NCBI GenBank assembly: GCA_039028975.1 | Contig: JBCCHB010000176.1 | Coordinates: 1-32,579 of the forward strand | Direction: 5' to 3' | From: JAHBNG01 sp039028975 | GTDB lineage: Bacteria; Chloroflexota; Anaerolineae; Caldilineales; Caldilineaceae | DNA: 32,579 nt | Shown: piece after piece, positions 16,211 to 25,200 of the stretch | How the letters are laid out: every line of letters begins with the position of its first letter | Numbering within the stretch: position 1 is the first letter of the stretch | Made by a program: the position numbers and the translations under genes | Notes under the pieces: generated by a model | Told to the model about the DNA's origin: nothing | The model's database searches: none | Seen by the model: only the letters and a program-made list of their open reading frames with translations

Positions 16211-16251
16211 CTCTTTAAAGAGCCTTTTTGATTTGGCTCTTGTGGTATAAT
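16211..16251 (+). promoter_or_regulatory. Palindrome, hairpin and TATAAT upstream of the Uma2 gene
   Basis: Perfect 12-bp palindrome CTCTTTAAAGAG (16211-16222) overlaps a hairpin AAGAGCC / GGCTCTT (16218-16224, 16235-16241). Four bases later comes a consensus -10, TATAAT (16246-16251). No good -35 hexamer is seen at the right spacing; the palindrome occupies that region, as an activator or repressor site would. The -10 lies 84 bases before ATG 16336. Confidence 0.5.
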
Positions 16252-16335
16252 CCAGTCGGTATACCCATGGCAGTTGGAATAGGTGTAATCTAGGATATCC
16301 CTAATTAGGAAGATATGCAGCGAGGCATTTAAATT

Positions 16336-17022
16336 ATGTCATTTATGGAAAAGACATTACGCGAAACGGTTGCTGACTATGAAGTTCATATCTCGATGAG
16401 CTATCAAGAGTATGTAGACACCTTTGATGAAGACGTTCACGCTGAGTGGGTCCATGGAGAGGCAATTATTTTTATGTCTGCAGCAACACGACACCAAGAC
16501 CTTGTTACGTTCCTGATGAAATTGTTAGGAATTTATATTGAGTTTTTCCAATTAGGCAAGCTCTATTCTGCACCTTATGAGATGAAACCATTCCCAAGCA
16601 GCAATGCCCGGGAACCAGACATCTTGTTCGTGAAATCAGAGAATAAGCATCTTCTGGAGGAACAGCGTCTTGCTGGTGCAGCAGACTTAATTATCGAGGT
16701 TGTCTCCCCCGAAAGCGTCAAACGAGACAATGAAGATAAATTCACTGAGTATGAGGCGGCTGGTGTCAAAGAGTATTGGATTGTCGATTCGCGCTCAGAG
16801 CATCAAACCGTCGAATTCTGGGTGTTGGATGAAAGTGGCCATTATCAATCTATGCCGGTCGTCAACAACACCTATTACTCAACGGTTCTTCCTGGTTTCT
16901 GGCTTAATACCAGTTGGCTTTGGGATACAGAGCAGTATGGCGCGCTGGCTGCTTTTGCCCAAATTGCTGGCTTGCCTCAAGAGATGGTTGACCTGCTTCG
17001 GGGTGGAGACAAATATACTTAG
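16336..17022 (+). CDS. Uma2-family (DUF820) PD-(D/E)xK nuclease-fold protein
   Basis: 228 residues. The family core is visible: EWVHGEAI (Glu37), AREPDILFV (Asp95), DLIIEVVSPES (Glu121), then DNEDKFTEYEAAGVKEYWIVD with a conserved Lys near 135. The fold is that of restriction-endonuclease-like proteins. Members are abundant in Cyanobacteria and Chloroflexota, often many per genome; their biological role is poorly defined, and nuclease activity is inferred from the fold. The gene stands alone with its own promoter-like region and converges on the esterase gene at 17123. Confidence 0.9.
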   Translation: MSFMEKTLRETVADYEVHISMSYQEYVDTFDEDVHAEWVHGEAIIFMSAATRHQDLVTFLMKLLGIYIEFFQLGKLYSAPYEMKPFPSSNAREPDILFVKSENKHLLEEQRLAGAADLIIEVVSPESVKRDNEDKFTEYEAAGVKEYWIVDSRSEHQTVEFWVLDESGHYQSMPVVNNTYYSTVLPGFWLNTSWLWDTEQYGALAAFAQIAGLPQEMVDLLRGGDKYT

Positions 17023-17028
17023 CTCTGT

Positions 17029-17083
17029 CATAGATGAGAATAATCTAGTCGGCTAAAACAGTATCGAATTATTCTCACCTATG
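17029..17083. terminator. Long hairpin between convergent genes
   Basis: CATAGATGAGAATAAT (17029-17044) pairs with ATTATTCTCACCTATG (17068-17083) at 15 of 16 positions around a 23-base loop. It begins seven bases after the Uma2 stop and lies 39 bases from the end of the opposite gene. It may end transcription from both sides, although there is no T tract; alternatively it is another small palindromic element. Confidence 0.45.
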
Positions 17084-17122
17084 GCCAACCGCAGTATAGC
17101 AAGGTCCTTAACCGTGCCCTAA

Positions 17123-18178
17123 TCAGTCGCCAAGATGAGTCATCATCCACGGAATCGCTTCTGCGCCACCCCACATATGTTCGCCCTCAAAGACCTCATA
17201 CCTCACCTTATTCTCCACGTCCAGAAGCCTATATGCCCGACGGATAATCTCTATCTGCGATTCCACATTGGCTAAACCACTGGCTCCATTGAGCGGATCT
17301 TGATCACCGCTCTCTACCATCAATGGGCGGGGAGCAATCAGCGCGGCAATATCGCCCATGTCCACATATTCATAGAGATGAGGCACATAGTTGCAAGAAC
17401 AATTCTGGTGCAGGTCCAGCAGTGATTCCTTATAGCCATACATATATCCGCTAATGATGGCACAGCGGATACGTTCATCTAAGGCTGTTGCCCACAGCGT
17501 CTGCAACCCACCACCAGAGAGTCCGGCACAGCCGATGCGGTCAGCGTTGCAATCTTCCCGGGTCTCCACATAGTCAATGAGCCGATGGATATCCCAGGTC
17601 CACATGCCTGTGACCGTCTGCCCGAGGGGAAACGCCATGTTATTAAGAGGCAAACATGACGAGTTGAGGATACTTTCCTTGGCTGCGTCTTCTTGGCGCT
17701 CCCCAAATCCACGAGCGTCAGGGCAAAACGTAATAAAACCAGCCTGGGCAAATTTGACGCCATAGTCGTAGTTGTAGATGTCTATTGCTTCGCTAACTTG
17801 GGGTAGATCCCGACAACCAGCCACTGAAAACTTCCCTCCGCTGCCGTGACCGTGGGGGGCGATAATCACTGGGTATGGAGCTTGGCCACTTGCGGGAATC
17901 AGCACATAAAGAGGCATGATTACCCCTGGCTCTGTCTGGATCTCAACCCGCTGGCGAATGTACCCGTCGAGATGTATCTCTTCCGTGATGTTTGGCTCCG
18001 GCTCAACCGGAATCATGGTATCATAGCCAGTCAACTGACGCAGCAAAGGAATGAGCTTCAGCCGCCATTGGGTCTGCTCCGCCAATGTTGTAGCGGTGAA
18101 GGCGAGCTGTCTGCCAGTCTGCTCCCAGCGATTTCGGAGATAGGAATGTGTTTGGTAACGTGCTTGATTTTCGGTCAT
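17123..18178 (-). CDS. Alpha/beta-hydrolase, acetyl-xylan-esterase/dienelactone-hydrolase-like
   Basis: 351 residues. Oxyanion region IIAPHGHGSGGKF, nucleophile elbow GCAGLSGGGLQT (Ser221), acid in SGDQDPLNG (Asp292 or Asp294) and His334 in EGEHMWGG. The long cap before the elbow (YDYGVKFAQAGFITFCPDARGFGER) is typical of large esterases that act on carbohydrate esters. No signal peptide, so cytoplasmic. It starts three bases after the stop of the PhyH gene and both are on the minus strand, so they form an operon. The substrate may be related to the product of the dioxygenase. Confidence 0.85.
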   Translation of the reverse strand: MTENQARYQTHSYLRNRWEQTGRQLAFTATTLAEQTQWRLKLIPLLRQLTGYDTMIPVEPEPNITEEIHLDGYIRQRVEIQTEPGVIMPLYVLIPASGQAPYPVIIAPHGHGSGGKFSVAGCRDLPQVSEAIDIYNYDYGVKFAQAGFITFCPDARGFGERQEDAAKESILNSSCLPLNNMAFPLGQTVTGMWTWDIHRLIDYVETREDCNADRIGCAGLSGGGLQTLWATALDERIRCAIISGYMYGYKESLLDLHQNCSCNYVPHLYEYVDMGDIAALIAPRPLMVESGDQDPLNGASGLANVESQIEIIRRAYRLLDVENKVRYEVFEGEHMWGGAEAIPWMMTHLGD

Positions 18179-18181
18179 TGG

Positions 18182-19039
18182 TCACTCCGCTTTTGCCCAG
18201 GGTTTAGCCGTTACATACCCATCTTCAGCATAGGGATCATCACCTTGAATCGGAATCACACCCCGATAGTTGCGCTCCCCCTTCCATGTGAGCCAGGTAT
18301 TAGCGGAACAGTAGTGCATCGTCAGCGCAGGCCGATAGCATTGGCTAACATTTTTCTTAGAGCTGTGAAGCAGGTAGCCAGAAAAGAAAAGAACGCTACC
18401 AGCTTCCATCTCCACAGGGATGGCACCAGCGTCGTCAAAGCCTCGGGCAATGGTCATGCTATCGACATCAGGTAAGTTGTGTTCATAGCGCTCGTAGATG
18501 ATGCCTGGCTTGTGGCTGTTGGGGATAATCCACAGACATCCATTATCCATTGTGGCATCAGTGAGTGGAATCCAAACGCCGGTAAGAGAACGATCCCGGG
18601 TAGGAATGGGGTGCTCGTCTTGATGCCAAGGGCTGCCATTTGCACTGGGCTTCTTAGAGACAAACATGGTCTGCACACATTTGTACGCGCTATCCCAGAA
18701 AGGAACATAAGCACCGACCACGACACTCAAAATTTGGTTTATCCCAGGATGGGTAATGTAGCGGCGGATGGTATCACTATACGAATGGGGTTCGCCGATG
18801 TACATATAGCGGGCTAACAACGTCTCTTCGGTCTGGGATATCGCTTCTTCTTTGGTGAGCGGTGGGATTGGTTCGCAGCCGTAGTCACCACGGTTGATCT
18901 TGGCTAGGTCACTTCTAATTTCGGCCTGTTCCTCAGCAGAGATGACGTTGTTTACCAAGGCAAAGCCGTGCTCATAGTAGGCCGTATGCAGGGCGCCCTT
19001 GTTGATTTGGTTAAGCTGAAATTGGGGTATGTCTGGCAT
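18182..19039 (-). CDS. Phytanoyl-CoA dioxygenase (PhyH) family oxygenase
   Basis: 285 residues. Fe(II)/2-oxoglutarate enzyme with the facial triad HxD...H: His139 and Asp141 in WHQDEH, His225 in GYLLHSS, and Arg236 in YRPALT for 2-oxoglutarate. Inserts such as NGCLWIIPNSHKPG are typical of the family. Bacterial members hydroxylate varied small molecules, not only phytanoyl-CoA, so the substrate stays open. AAAGGAG lies 12 bases before ATG 19039, a slightly long spacing. It is the first gene of a two-gene operon with the esterase. Confidence 0.92.
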   Translation of the reverse strand: MPDIPQFQLNQINKGALHTAYYEHGFALVNNVISAEEQAEIRSDLAKINRGDYGCEPIPPLTKEEAISQTEETLLARYMYIGEPHSYSDTIRRYITHPGINQILSVVVGAYVPFWDSAYKCVQTMFVSKKPSANGSPWHQDEHPIPTRDRSLTGVWIPLTDATMDNGCLWIIPNSHKPGIIYERYEHNLPDVDSMTIARGFDDAGAIPVEMEAGSVLFFSGYLLHSSKKNVSQCYRPALTMHYCSANTWLTWKGERNYRGVIPIQGDDPYAEDGYVTAKPWAKAE

Positions 19040-19078
19040 AGGGTTTGGTTGCTCCTTTGTTGGTTATTCAATCGGGAG

Positions 19079-19084
19079 TATAAT
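19079..19084 (+). promoter_or_regulatory. Possible -10 box (TATAAT) six bases before a decayed ATPase start
   Basis: Consensus TATAAT with only six bases to ATG 19091, which would give a leaderless transcript. TTGTTG at 19057-19062 is a weak -35. The complement GGTATTATACTCCC could equally serve the divergent PhyH gene. Confidence 0.4.
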
Positions 19085-19090
19085 ACCACC

Positions 19091-19294
19091 ATGAGATTCT
19101 TTAACACAACCAGACCTTGCAATTCAATCGGTCGCTATATGTTATCAATTCTTTCCCTGCTAGCCGTGGATGATATCGCTCACCTGATCCGGCAGAAATC
19201 TTACTTTGTGCTCCACACACCTCGCCTAACCGGTAAGACCACGGAAGCAGCTACAATAACAAGTAGTCGTCCAATAATCGTAATGCGGGCCTAG
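19091..19294 (+). pseudogene. N-terminal remnant of an AAA-like ATP-binding protein
   Basis: A 67-codon frame starting MRFFNTTRPCNS and reaching DDIAHLIRQKSYFVLHTPRLTGKTT. This is the usual start of a family of AAA-like ATPases, whose members read YFVLHAPRQTGKTT at the Walker A motif. Here the similarity ends right after GKTT; 15 unrelated residues and a stop follow. The remainder of the ATPase (normally several hundred residues) is absent from the window. The Gln of PRQTGK is Leu. Interpreted as a truncated relic that occupies the space between the divergent PhyH and MFS genes. Confidence 0.65.
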
Positions 19295-19319
19295 CAGGTG
19301 TGGTAACGCCTTTCTGAAC

Positions 19320-20633
19320 ATGACGAAATCCTCTTCGTTCCCTCTCAGTCGTGATGCCCGGCTCTATTTGGTGATCCCTTTTGTTTTGGGATTTAGCTGG
19401 CTTGGACTCTTCGTTGTGCTTTTCAATCTCTTTCTTTTACGGCTCGGATATGGACCAAGCTTCATTGGTATGCTTACGGCAATAGGTCCGATCATGTTTA
19501 TTCTCTTGAGTATACCCAGTGGTTTGATGAGCCGCCGCTTTGGAAGTCGCCGCCTGATCATTTTGGCCCTATCTATCTACGCCGTAAGCTTTACTCTGCT
19601 TCCGTGGGGCGACGTGCTGCCCTCGCCCTGGCGTGAGGCATGGTTTATGACCTGGCTACTAATGGCTTATGTAGGGGGTGCTTTCTACTGGCCCAATGGC
19701 GATGTCTATTTGATGAGCATAACCGAGGATGCAAACCGCAGTCGGGCCTTTGCCTACCGGCAGGCGCTCTTTCCGCTGGCGGGCTTTATTGGAAGTCTGC
19801 TGGCTGGGCAGCTGCCCAGCTTCTTTGCCAAGCTGATTGGCACGTCAATTGAGCAGCCAGCCCCCTATCGATATGCGCTCATGCTCTGCGGATTGGTTCA
19901 CATTGCTTCAGTCCTGGCTATGATGTTGACAAGCCGGGAGGTATCTCAAGAAGAAGTGACAGAGAGCAAAGCGGAAGGCCAAGGCAAGTGGGTGCTGGTT
20001 TGGAGCGTGTTGATTCCGCTAGCCTTTGTGGAGCTGCTGTGGAAAGGCGGAACCCAAGGACCAACCAATTTTTTCAATGTCTTTCTCGATCTGAATTTTC
20101 AGGTCTCTCCCCAACGAATTGGCATGATTTTGGGCGTGGGTCAGCTTGTGGCAGCGGGGTTAGCCTTGGCCACGCCTTGGTTGGCCCGCCGAATTGGTCA
20201 TGGACGGATCATTGCTCTGGCCTTAGTTGGCTTAATCAGTGGGCTATTCATTATAGCGGGAAGCAGCGGCTGGCTTGGTGCTAGTTCGGGGTTTGTCCTC
20301 TTTCAAGTCTTGGCGGCCATCTCCACAGCGTCCGTTGCCGTCTACCGAATGGAAAAGGTGGATGCACGCTGGTGGGGGTGGGCATCGGGCATTGCCGTGG
20401 CTGCACAAGGCATTGGGGAATCCTCTATCTATTACGCTGGGGGCGTGGTGATTGAGCGCTTTGGCTTTGATGCATTCTTTCTCGGTACTGCGTCTGTTTT
20501 GGCCGTGGGGCTAACCTTTTTTGTAGTATACTTTAAGCCATTTCGCCGTCCTTCGGCAGCATCAGAACAACCCCAGTGGACAGAAGCGCCACCAAGCAAG
20601 CAATTCCCAGAGCAATCTGATAACCGCCCGTGA
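19320..20633 (+). CDS. MFS transporter
   Basis: 437 residues with about 12 transmembrane helices. The loop between helices 2 and 3 carries GLMSRRFGSRR, the MFS motif A region, and the second half repeats it as LATPWLARRIGHGR. Substrate not predictable. The last 33 residues (from FKPFRRPSAASEQ) are hydrophilic and are read from DNA that is also the antisense of the next gene's end: the two stop codons overlap by 101 bp. The tail is therefore probably a read-through extension, not a functional domain. No strong ribosome site before ATG 19320. Confidence 0.87.
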   Translation: MTKSSSFPLSRDARLYLVIPFVLGFSWLGLFVVLFNLFLLRLGYGPSFIGMLTAIGPIMFILLSIPSGLMSRRFGSRRLIILALSIYAVSFTLLPWGDVLPSPWREAWFMTWLLMAYVGGAFYWPNGDVYLMSITEDANRSRAFAYRQALFPLAGFIGSLLAGQLPSFFAKLIGTSIEQPAPYRYALMLCGLVHIASVLAMMLTSREVSQEEVTESKAEGQGKWVLVWSVLIPLAFVELLWKGGTQGPTNFFNVFLDLNFQVSPQRIGMILGVGQLVAAGLALATPWLARRIGHGRIIALALVGLISGLFIIAGSSGWLGASSGFVLFQVLAAISTASVAVYRMEKVDARWWGWASGIAVAAQGIGESSIYYAGGVVIERFGFDAFFLGTASVLAVGLTFFVVYFKPFRRPSAASEQPQWTEAPPSKQFPEQSDNRP

Positions 20634-21765
20634 GATCATAGACTAGTCCAGCTATCCATGGCCCCAGTAAACCGGCCACACCCCAAGCAGTGAAGATCCG
20701 ACCATATTGCTTGGTTGCAGCCTCTGCGCCATAGTAGGTAACAGTAGTGGCTGGATAAACAGCAATGATCGCGCCGTAGGCCAAGCCGATTATGGTCAGG
20801 CCACCGAAAGTGAGTGGAATATTATTTCGCAAAGTGAGTCCACCAAGCACAAAAGCAGAAAGAAGAGACAATCCAAGCAAGAGGAGACGAGGAGAAACTC
20901 GGTCTACCAGCCAGCCAGCCGTAAAGCCGCCCAGAGCATTGCCAATGCCAATCAGCATTGCACCTGTCACCACTTGTTGAGTGGATCCGCCAGCGGCCTC
21001 AACAAGCCCAGCCGCGTGACCTATGGCCATTAGACCAGCCACCACGCCGAATCCATAGCCAAACCAGAGCATCACCAGCAATCGATGTTCAGGCTGGATA
21101 TGGTGGATATTATTCCCAAGATTGGGGGGCTGTCCCTTGTTGCCTTGCTTGTCGAAGGGAGAACCCTCCCCTGTCTCTTTCGGCGCATTGCCATCCTCAG
21201 CCTCAGATTCGTTCATATTGATGGCAAATAGCCAGCCCACTGCGAAGGCAATCACCACCAGCAATCCTGCCATACTGTAAAATGTAGGGCCAATCCCGAT
21301 TCGGCTGACGAGTTCCTCGAAGACGATGACAAAGAGGGTCGCTCCCAGTGCGTAGACAGCCGTGACGGTCCCCATGCCAAAACCCGTTCTATTTGGCATG
21401 GCTTGGCTAATCACATAGAGGCTCAGGCCGTACCCAATGCCATTGGCTCCGCCGAATAGAAGGCTGTAACCAACCATGTGGCTAAAGAGGTTTTGACTGA
21501 ACCCGGTGGCTAGTAGTCCCAGCGCGGCAACTAGGCAGACCACAACAGCCAAAATAGCCGGGGCGAACCAGCGATAGAGATGATGCCCTCCCCAGACAGC
21601 AATCGTCAAACAGACCAAAGCCACAGAGTATAGAGCACTGACTTGGGCACGACCAGCACCAAGTAGAACCTCTAGAGGACTGATGAAGACACTAAAGGCG
21701 TGGATAGAGCCGAGGGTACCGGTGAGAAGGCAACTACCTAATAATGCTCGCTGGGTCTTGTTCAT
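20533..21765 (-). CDS. MFS transporter, oxalate/formate-antiporter-like (OFA family)
   Basis: 410 residues, about 12 helices, split by a hydrophilic central loop (residues about 188-225, ESEAEDGNAPKETGEG...). Resembles the OFA group through GSCLLTGTLGSIHAFSVFISPL at the N-terminus and GYSLLFGGANGIGYGLSLYV. OFA members move oxalate, formate or other monocarboxylates; substrate uncertain. ATG 21765 has no Shine-Dalgarno: the bases before it are AT-rich, and a 120-bp palindromic element begins 17 bases upstream, which may have displaced or replaced the original expression signals. Confidence 0.85.
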   Translation of the reverse strand: MNKTQRALLGSCLLTGTLGSIHAFSVFISPLEVLLGAGRAQVSALYSVALVCLTIAVWGGHHLYRWFAPAILAVVVCLVAALGLLATGFSQNLFSHMVGYSLLFGGANGIGYGLSLYVISQAMPNRTGFGMGTVTAVYALGATLFVIVFEELVSRIGIGPTFYSMAGLLVVIAFAVGWLFAINMNESEAEDGNAPKETGEGSPFDKQGNKGQPPNLGNNIHHIQPEHRLLVMLWFGYGFGVVAGLMAIGHAAGLVEAAGGSTQQVVTGAMLIGIGNALGGFTAGWLVDRVSPRLLLLGLSLLSAFVLGGLTLRNNIPLTFGGLTIIGLAYGAIIAVYPATTVTYYGAEAATKQYGRIFTAWGVAGLLGPWIAGLVYDLTGGYQIALGIACLVALLSTGVVLMLPKDGEMA

Positions 21766-21781
21766 AATTTGGGCATGGAAT

Positions 21782-21901
21782 GATACAGTTGGCGAATTGT
21801 TTGTGGAGTGAGCATGCTCCGTGCGGCTATGCGCCAGAAACCGGCACGAGGCGTGCCTATCTCCACATCATATGGACATTTTTGAATTCGCCAACTGTAT
21901 C
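21782..21901. mobile_element. 120-bp MITE-like element with 17-bp perfect inverted repeats
   Basis: GATACAGTTGGCGAATT (21782-21798) and its exact complement (21885-21901) bound the element. It is flanked by ATGGAAT at 21775-21781 and 21902-21908, a 7-bp direct repeat. A second, inner inverted repeat TGTGGAG / CTCCACA (21802-21808, 21861-21867) makes the interior strongly foldable. It has no coding capacity. It sits in the 5' region of the OFA-type transporter. The source transposon family is not identifiable from the ends alone. Confidence 0.8.
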
Positions 21902-21908
21902 ATGGAAT

Positions 21909-22150
21909 CATCTGGTGTTTTACTGCATCCAAGTGACAGTTGGGGAAGTGCCGTGCTGTAGATACACCCAGTATCCTACAAGGGTATGCTCATTGTACGG
22001 TTGGGATCTGCTGACCGCAATTTAGCCAGAATACAATACCATCGAATCGATGATGAGACAACTGCGTCATCCGATACTCACCCTTCCTTTTTCGAGTTGC
22101 CAAGTGTTTACCTTCGGCGTACAATAAACAGAGTTGTTTTGTATCCCAGC
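21909..22150. other. Non-coding stretch upstream of the giant regulator
   Basis: 242 bp with no convincing gene. TGTAGATAC (21957-21965) and GTATCCTACA (21971-21980) form a short imperfect stem. The rest is unstructured to the eye and may hold upstream regulatory sites for the gene at 22256. Confidence 0.35.
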
Positions 22151-22234
22151 GTACTCAGCACCCTTTCAAAATCTTCGTTTTCCGTTGCTCTACCGGCGAG
22201 ACCAAACGACGGCTTTGAAATCGACCGCGGTATA
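22151..22234. mobile_element. 84-bp palindromic element, copy B (MITE-like)
   Basis: Arms TTTCAAAATCTTCGTTT (22164-22180) and AAACGACGGCTTTGAAA (22204-22220) pair at 14 of 17 positions around a 23-base centre. The outer ends (TACTCAGC... and ...TCGACCGCGGTATA) match copy A at 11790-11874 read from the other strand, with 27 of 31 positions equal in the best arm. The centre matches copy A in the same direction, so arms and centre are inverted relative to each other between copies. It ends 21 bases before the start of the giant regulator. Confidence 0.75.
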
Positions 22235-22255
22235 GAATGGTAAAGTTTGTCCAGA

Positions 22256-25200
22256 ATGCCAATTCAAATACGACTCCTTGGCCCTCCCCAAATTCAAGTA
22301 GATGAACAGTTGATACGTAAAATTGGTTCCCAGAAGAGTTTGGCGCTGTTAGGCTATCTTTTGTGTCACCCTCAGGCCCATAGCCGTAGCACCCTTGCTG
22401 GCCTACTTTGGTTGGATAAGCCGGAATCAGACGCCCGCCGCAATCTACGATGGGCACTTGGTCAGCTCAACAAGGTTCTCCCTACCTGCTTTGAGGCAAC
22501 TCGACATACCATTAGCTTTGAGCCAACGAGTACAGTTTGGTTAGATGTCAGCGCGACTGATGAGTTCTTGACGCGCAAGGATGTTGACTCGCTAACCCAG
22601 GCTGTTGAACTCTATCAGGGCGAGTTTATGGCTGGCCTTACCCTGGACGATTGCCCTGAACTAGAGATGTGGCTTCTGCAAGAGCGAGAGGCTTGGCGGA
22701 TGAGGGTAACACAAACCCTTGAAACCCTGGTCAATCACTATGCAGAAGAAGGTATGTATGATGAGAGCATGAAACTGGCCTTGCGTCTGCTTGAACTGGA
22801 GCCCTGGCGGGAGGAAGCGCACCAACAGTTGATGTGGTTGCTGGCGACAACGGGTCAACGAACCGCAGCCATTTCCCAGTTTGAGAGCTGCGTTACCATT
22901 CTAGAACGGGAGCTTGGTGTGGAACCCACTCCCCAGACCATTGAGTTATATGACCGCGTACGCGCTGGACAGATCGGTAGCAGTGAATCTATTCAGCCAG
23001 TTCAGCTGAAGCTGGATCAGTCTGTCGGGGCAAAGCAACTGCCGCCGGCTCCAGACGCGCTGGTCGAGCAAACTGGGGCAAAGCAAGTCGGGGATTCTTC
23101 GTCTACGCCCCCCAACCCGACATTCCCTCTGAACCTGGGCCAGACTTCAGCCTCTTCTCCATTCCAAGCGCTTGGCAGCCGACCTACCCTAGATACTGTT
23201 TCGTATGGAGATTGGGGAGAGGCACCGGAGATCGAAACCTTGTTTGGGAGAGAGGAAGAGATAGCATTACTCGAGCATTGGATTCTCATCGAGCGAGCCC
23301 AACTTGTGGCTATCGTTGGTATGGGCGGGTTAGGTAAGACATCGTTAACGGCGCGGGTTGTGCACACGATTCACCCTCGGTTTGACTTTATGCTCTGGCG
23401 TTCCCTTGTGAACGCACCACCTCTGGCTGAAATTTTACGAAACTGGATACAGATTCTCTCCAATTTTGAGTTAGAATCATGGCCCGATTCTTTAGATGAG
23501 CAATTCACCCTCCTATTTGATCTGCTTCGTCGCAATCGTTGCCTTCTGATTTTGGATAATTTTGAAAGCATTCTGCAGGCTGATGACCAAGCGAGCCTTT
23601 ACAAACCTGGCTATGAACCATACGGTCAGCTCGTGGCCAACTTTGGCGAGACACGCCACCGGAGCAGCTTGCTATTGACGAGCCGTGAATGTCCGATGGA
23701 GCTCTCTCGAATTGAACTTTCCCGCCTCTCAGGTGATCGAGCCTCAGGGCAGATAGCTCATACTCCAAAACTAAATGAGCATTCCGAGCAACATCTACAA
23801 GAGACAGATGTGCGGGAGAAACAGGCTAGAGCCGACAGTGCGCCCATAGTGGAACAATCAGCCCGTATTCTCAGGCTAGATGGCTTAAACGAGCGGTCTG
23901 GCCATGAAATTCTGTCGGTCCATGGGGTGCGCCGAGCATCAGTGGGCGAATCGGATATCGTTGCTCAATACTCTGGCAATCCACTGGCACTAAAGCTGGT
24001 TGCTCAGACAGTCATTGATCTCTTTCAAGGAAATATGGATGCCTTTGTGGCGGACGGCATCCCTATCTTTGAAGACATACGGACTGTATTGGAACAGCAA
24101 TTTGCTAGGCTGTTGCAACCGGAGATCGATCTGCTTCTTTGGTTGGTGGCGGCAAGGGAAGAACTCCCGGCAAATTCGTTGCGCAAAAATCTATCCCCTT
24201 TCTACTCTCATGGCCTCTTTATTGATGCTTTGCGCTCGCTCCAGCGTCGACTGCTTCTGGAGCAGACAGAAGCGGGATTCACTCTGCAAAATGTGGTCAT
24301 GGAGCACGGAACGAATTTTCTGGTTGATCAAATCTGTCATGAGATTGAGACGGGTGACCTTCGCTATCTTAAGACCCATCCTCTCCTCAACCCGCTTGCT
24401 AAAGAGTATGTCTGTCGTAGCCAGAGACGGCTCTTGCTCCAGCCAATCATTGACCGACTTCTGTTAACCTTTGGTAGACCTCAATTAGAAGCCAAATTTG
24501 CTGAACTGCTGGTCACATTGCGTGCCATGTTTGGCGGGGAACTCGATGGCCAAGCATGTTATGCGTCAGGGAATATCTTAAACATTTTGGTTACGATGGG
24601 CGTCGATCTAAGTGGGTATGACTTCTCTGATTTGGTCATATGGAAAGCAGATCTACGTCACGTCCAACTCCACAATGTGAACTTTGCCAATGCCAATCTG
24701 TCCGGCTCTGGATTTGCAGATGCCTTTGGCTTGGTTCACGCTGTTGCCTTTAGCCCTGGCGGTCAACTTCTAGCGGCTACTGCGGAAAAAGAGATTCGCT
24801 TATGGCAAGAGGGCGACGGCCAAATTGTGGGCATCTGTCAAGGGCACCATGATGATGTCTGGTCGGTGGCGTTTAGCCCAGATGGTCAGACGCTCATTAG
24901 TGGTAGCTGGGATCAGACCGTGCGTCTTTGGGATGTTGCTTCTTGCCAGCCTTTGCAGATCTATAAAGGCCATACCAAAGGGGTCGTCCATGTGGCCTTT
25001 AGCCCAGATGGGCAGCACTTTGCTAGTGCCGGTTATGACACAACCCTATGTATTTGGTCTGTTGATAGCCCAAAACCGATTTACAGGCTAAATGCCCATG
25101 AGAGTTGGGTGTGGGGCGTTGAGTTCAGCCCTGACGGGCAGCTATTGGCCAGCGCTAGCGGAGATGGCACCGTGGGGCTGTGGGCCGTAGAGACAGGTCA

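Noticed and set aside
18968..19090. Upstream extension of the ATPase remnant to 18968
   Set aside because: That part is antisense to the PhyH gene; family similarity begins at the ATG at 19091.
22225..22245. TATAGA at the end of palindrome copy B as a promoter for the giant regulator
   Set aside because: No -35 hexamer at acceptable spacing; a promoter here cannot be supported from sequence alone.
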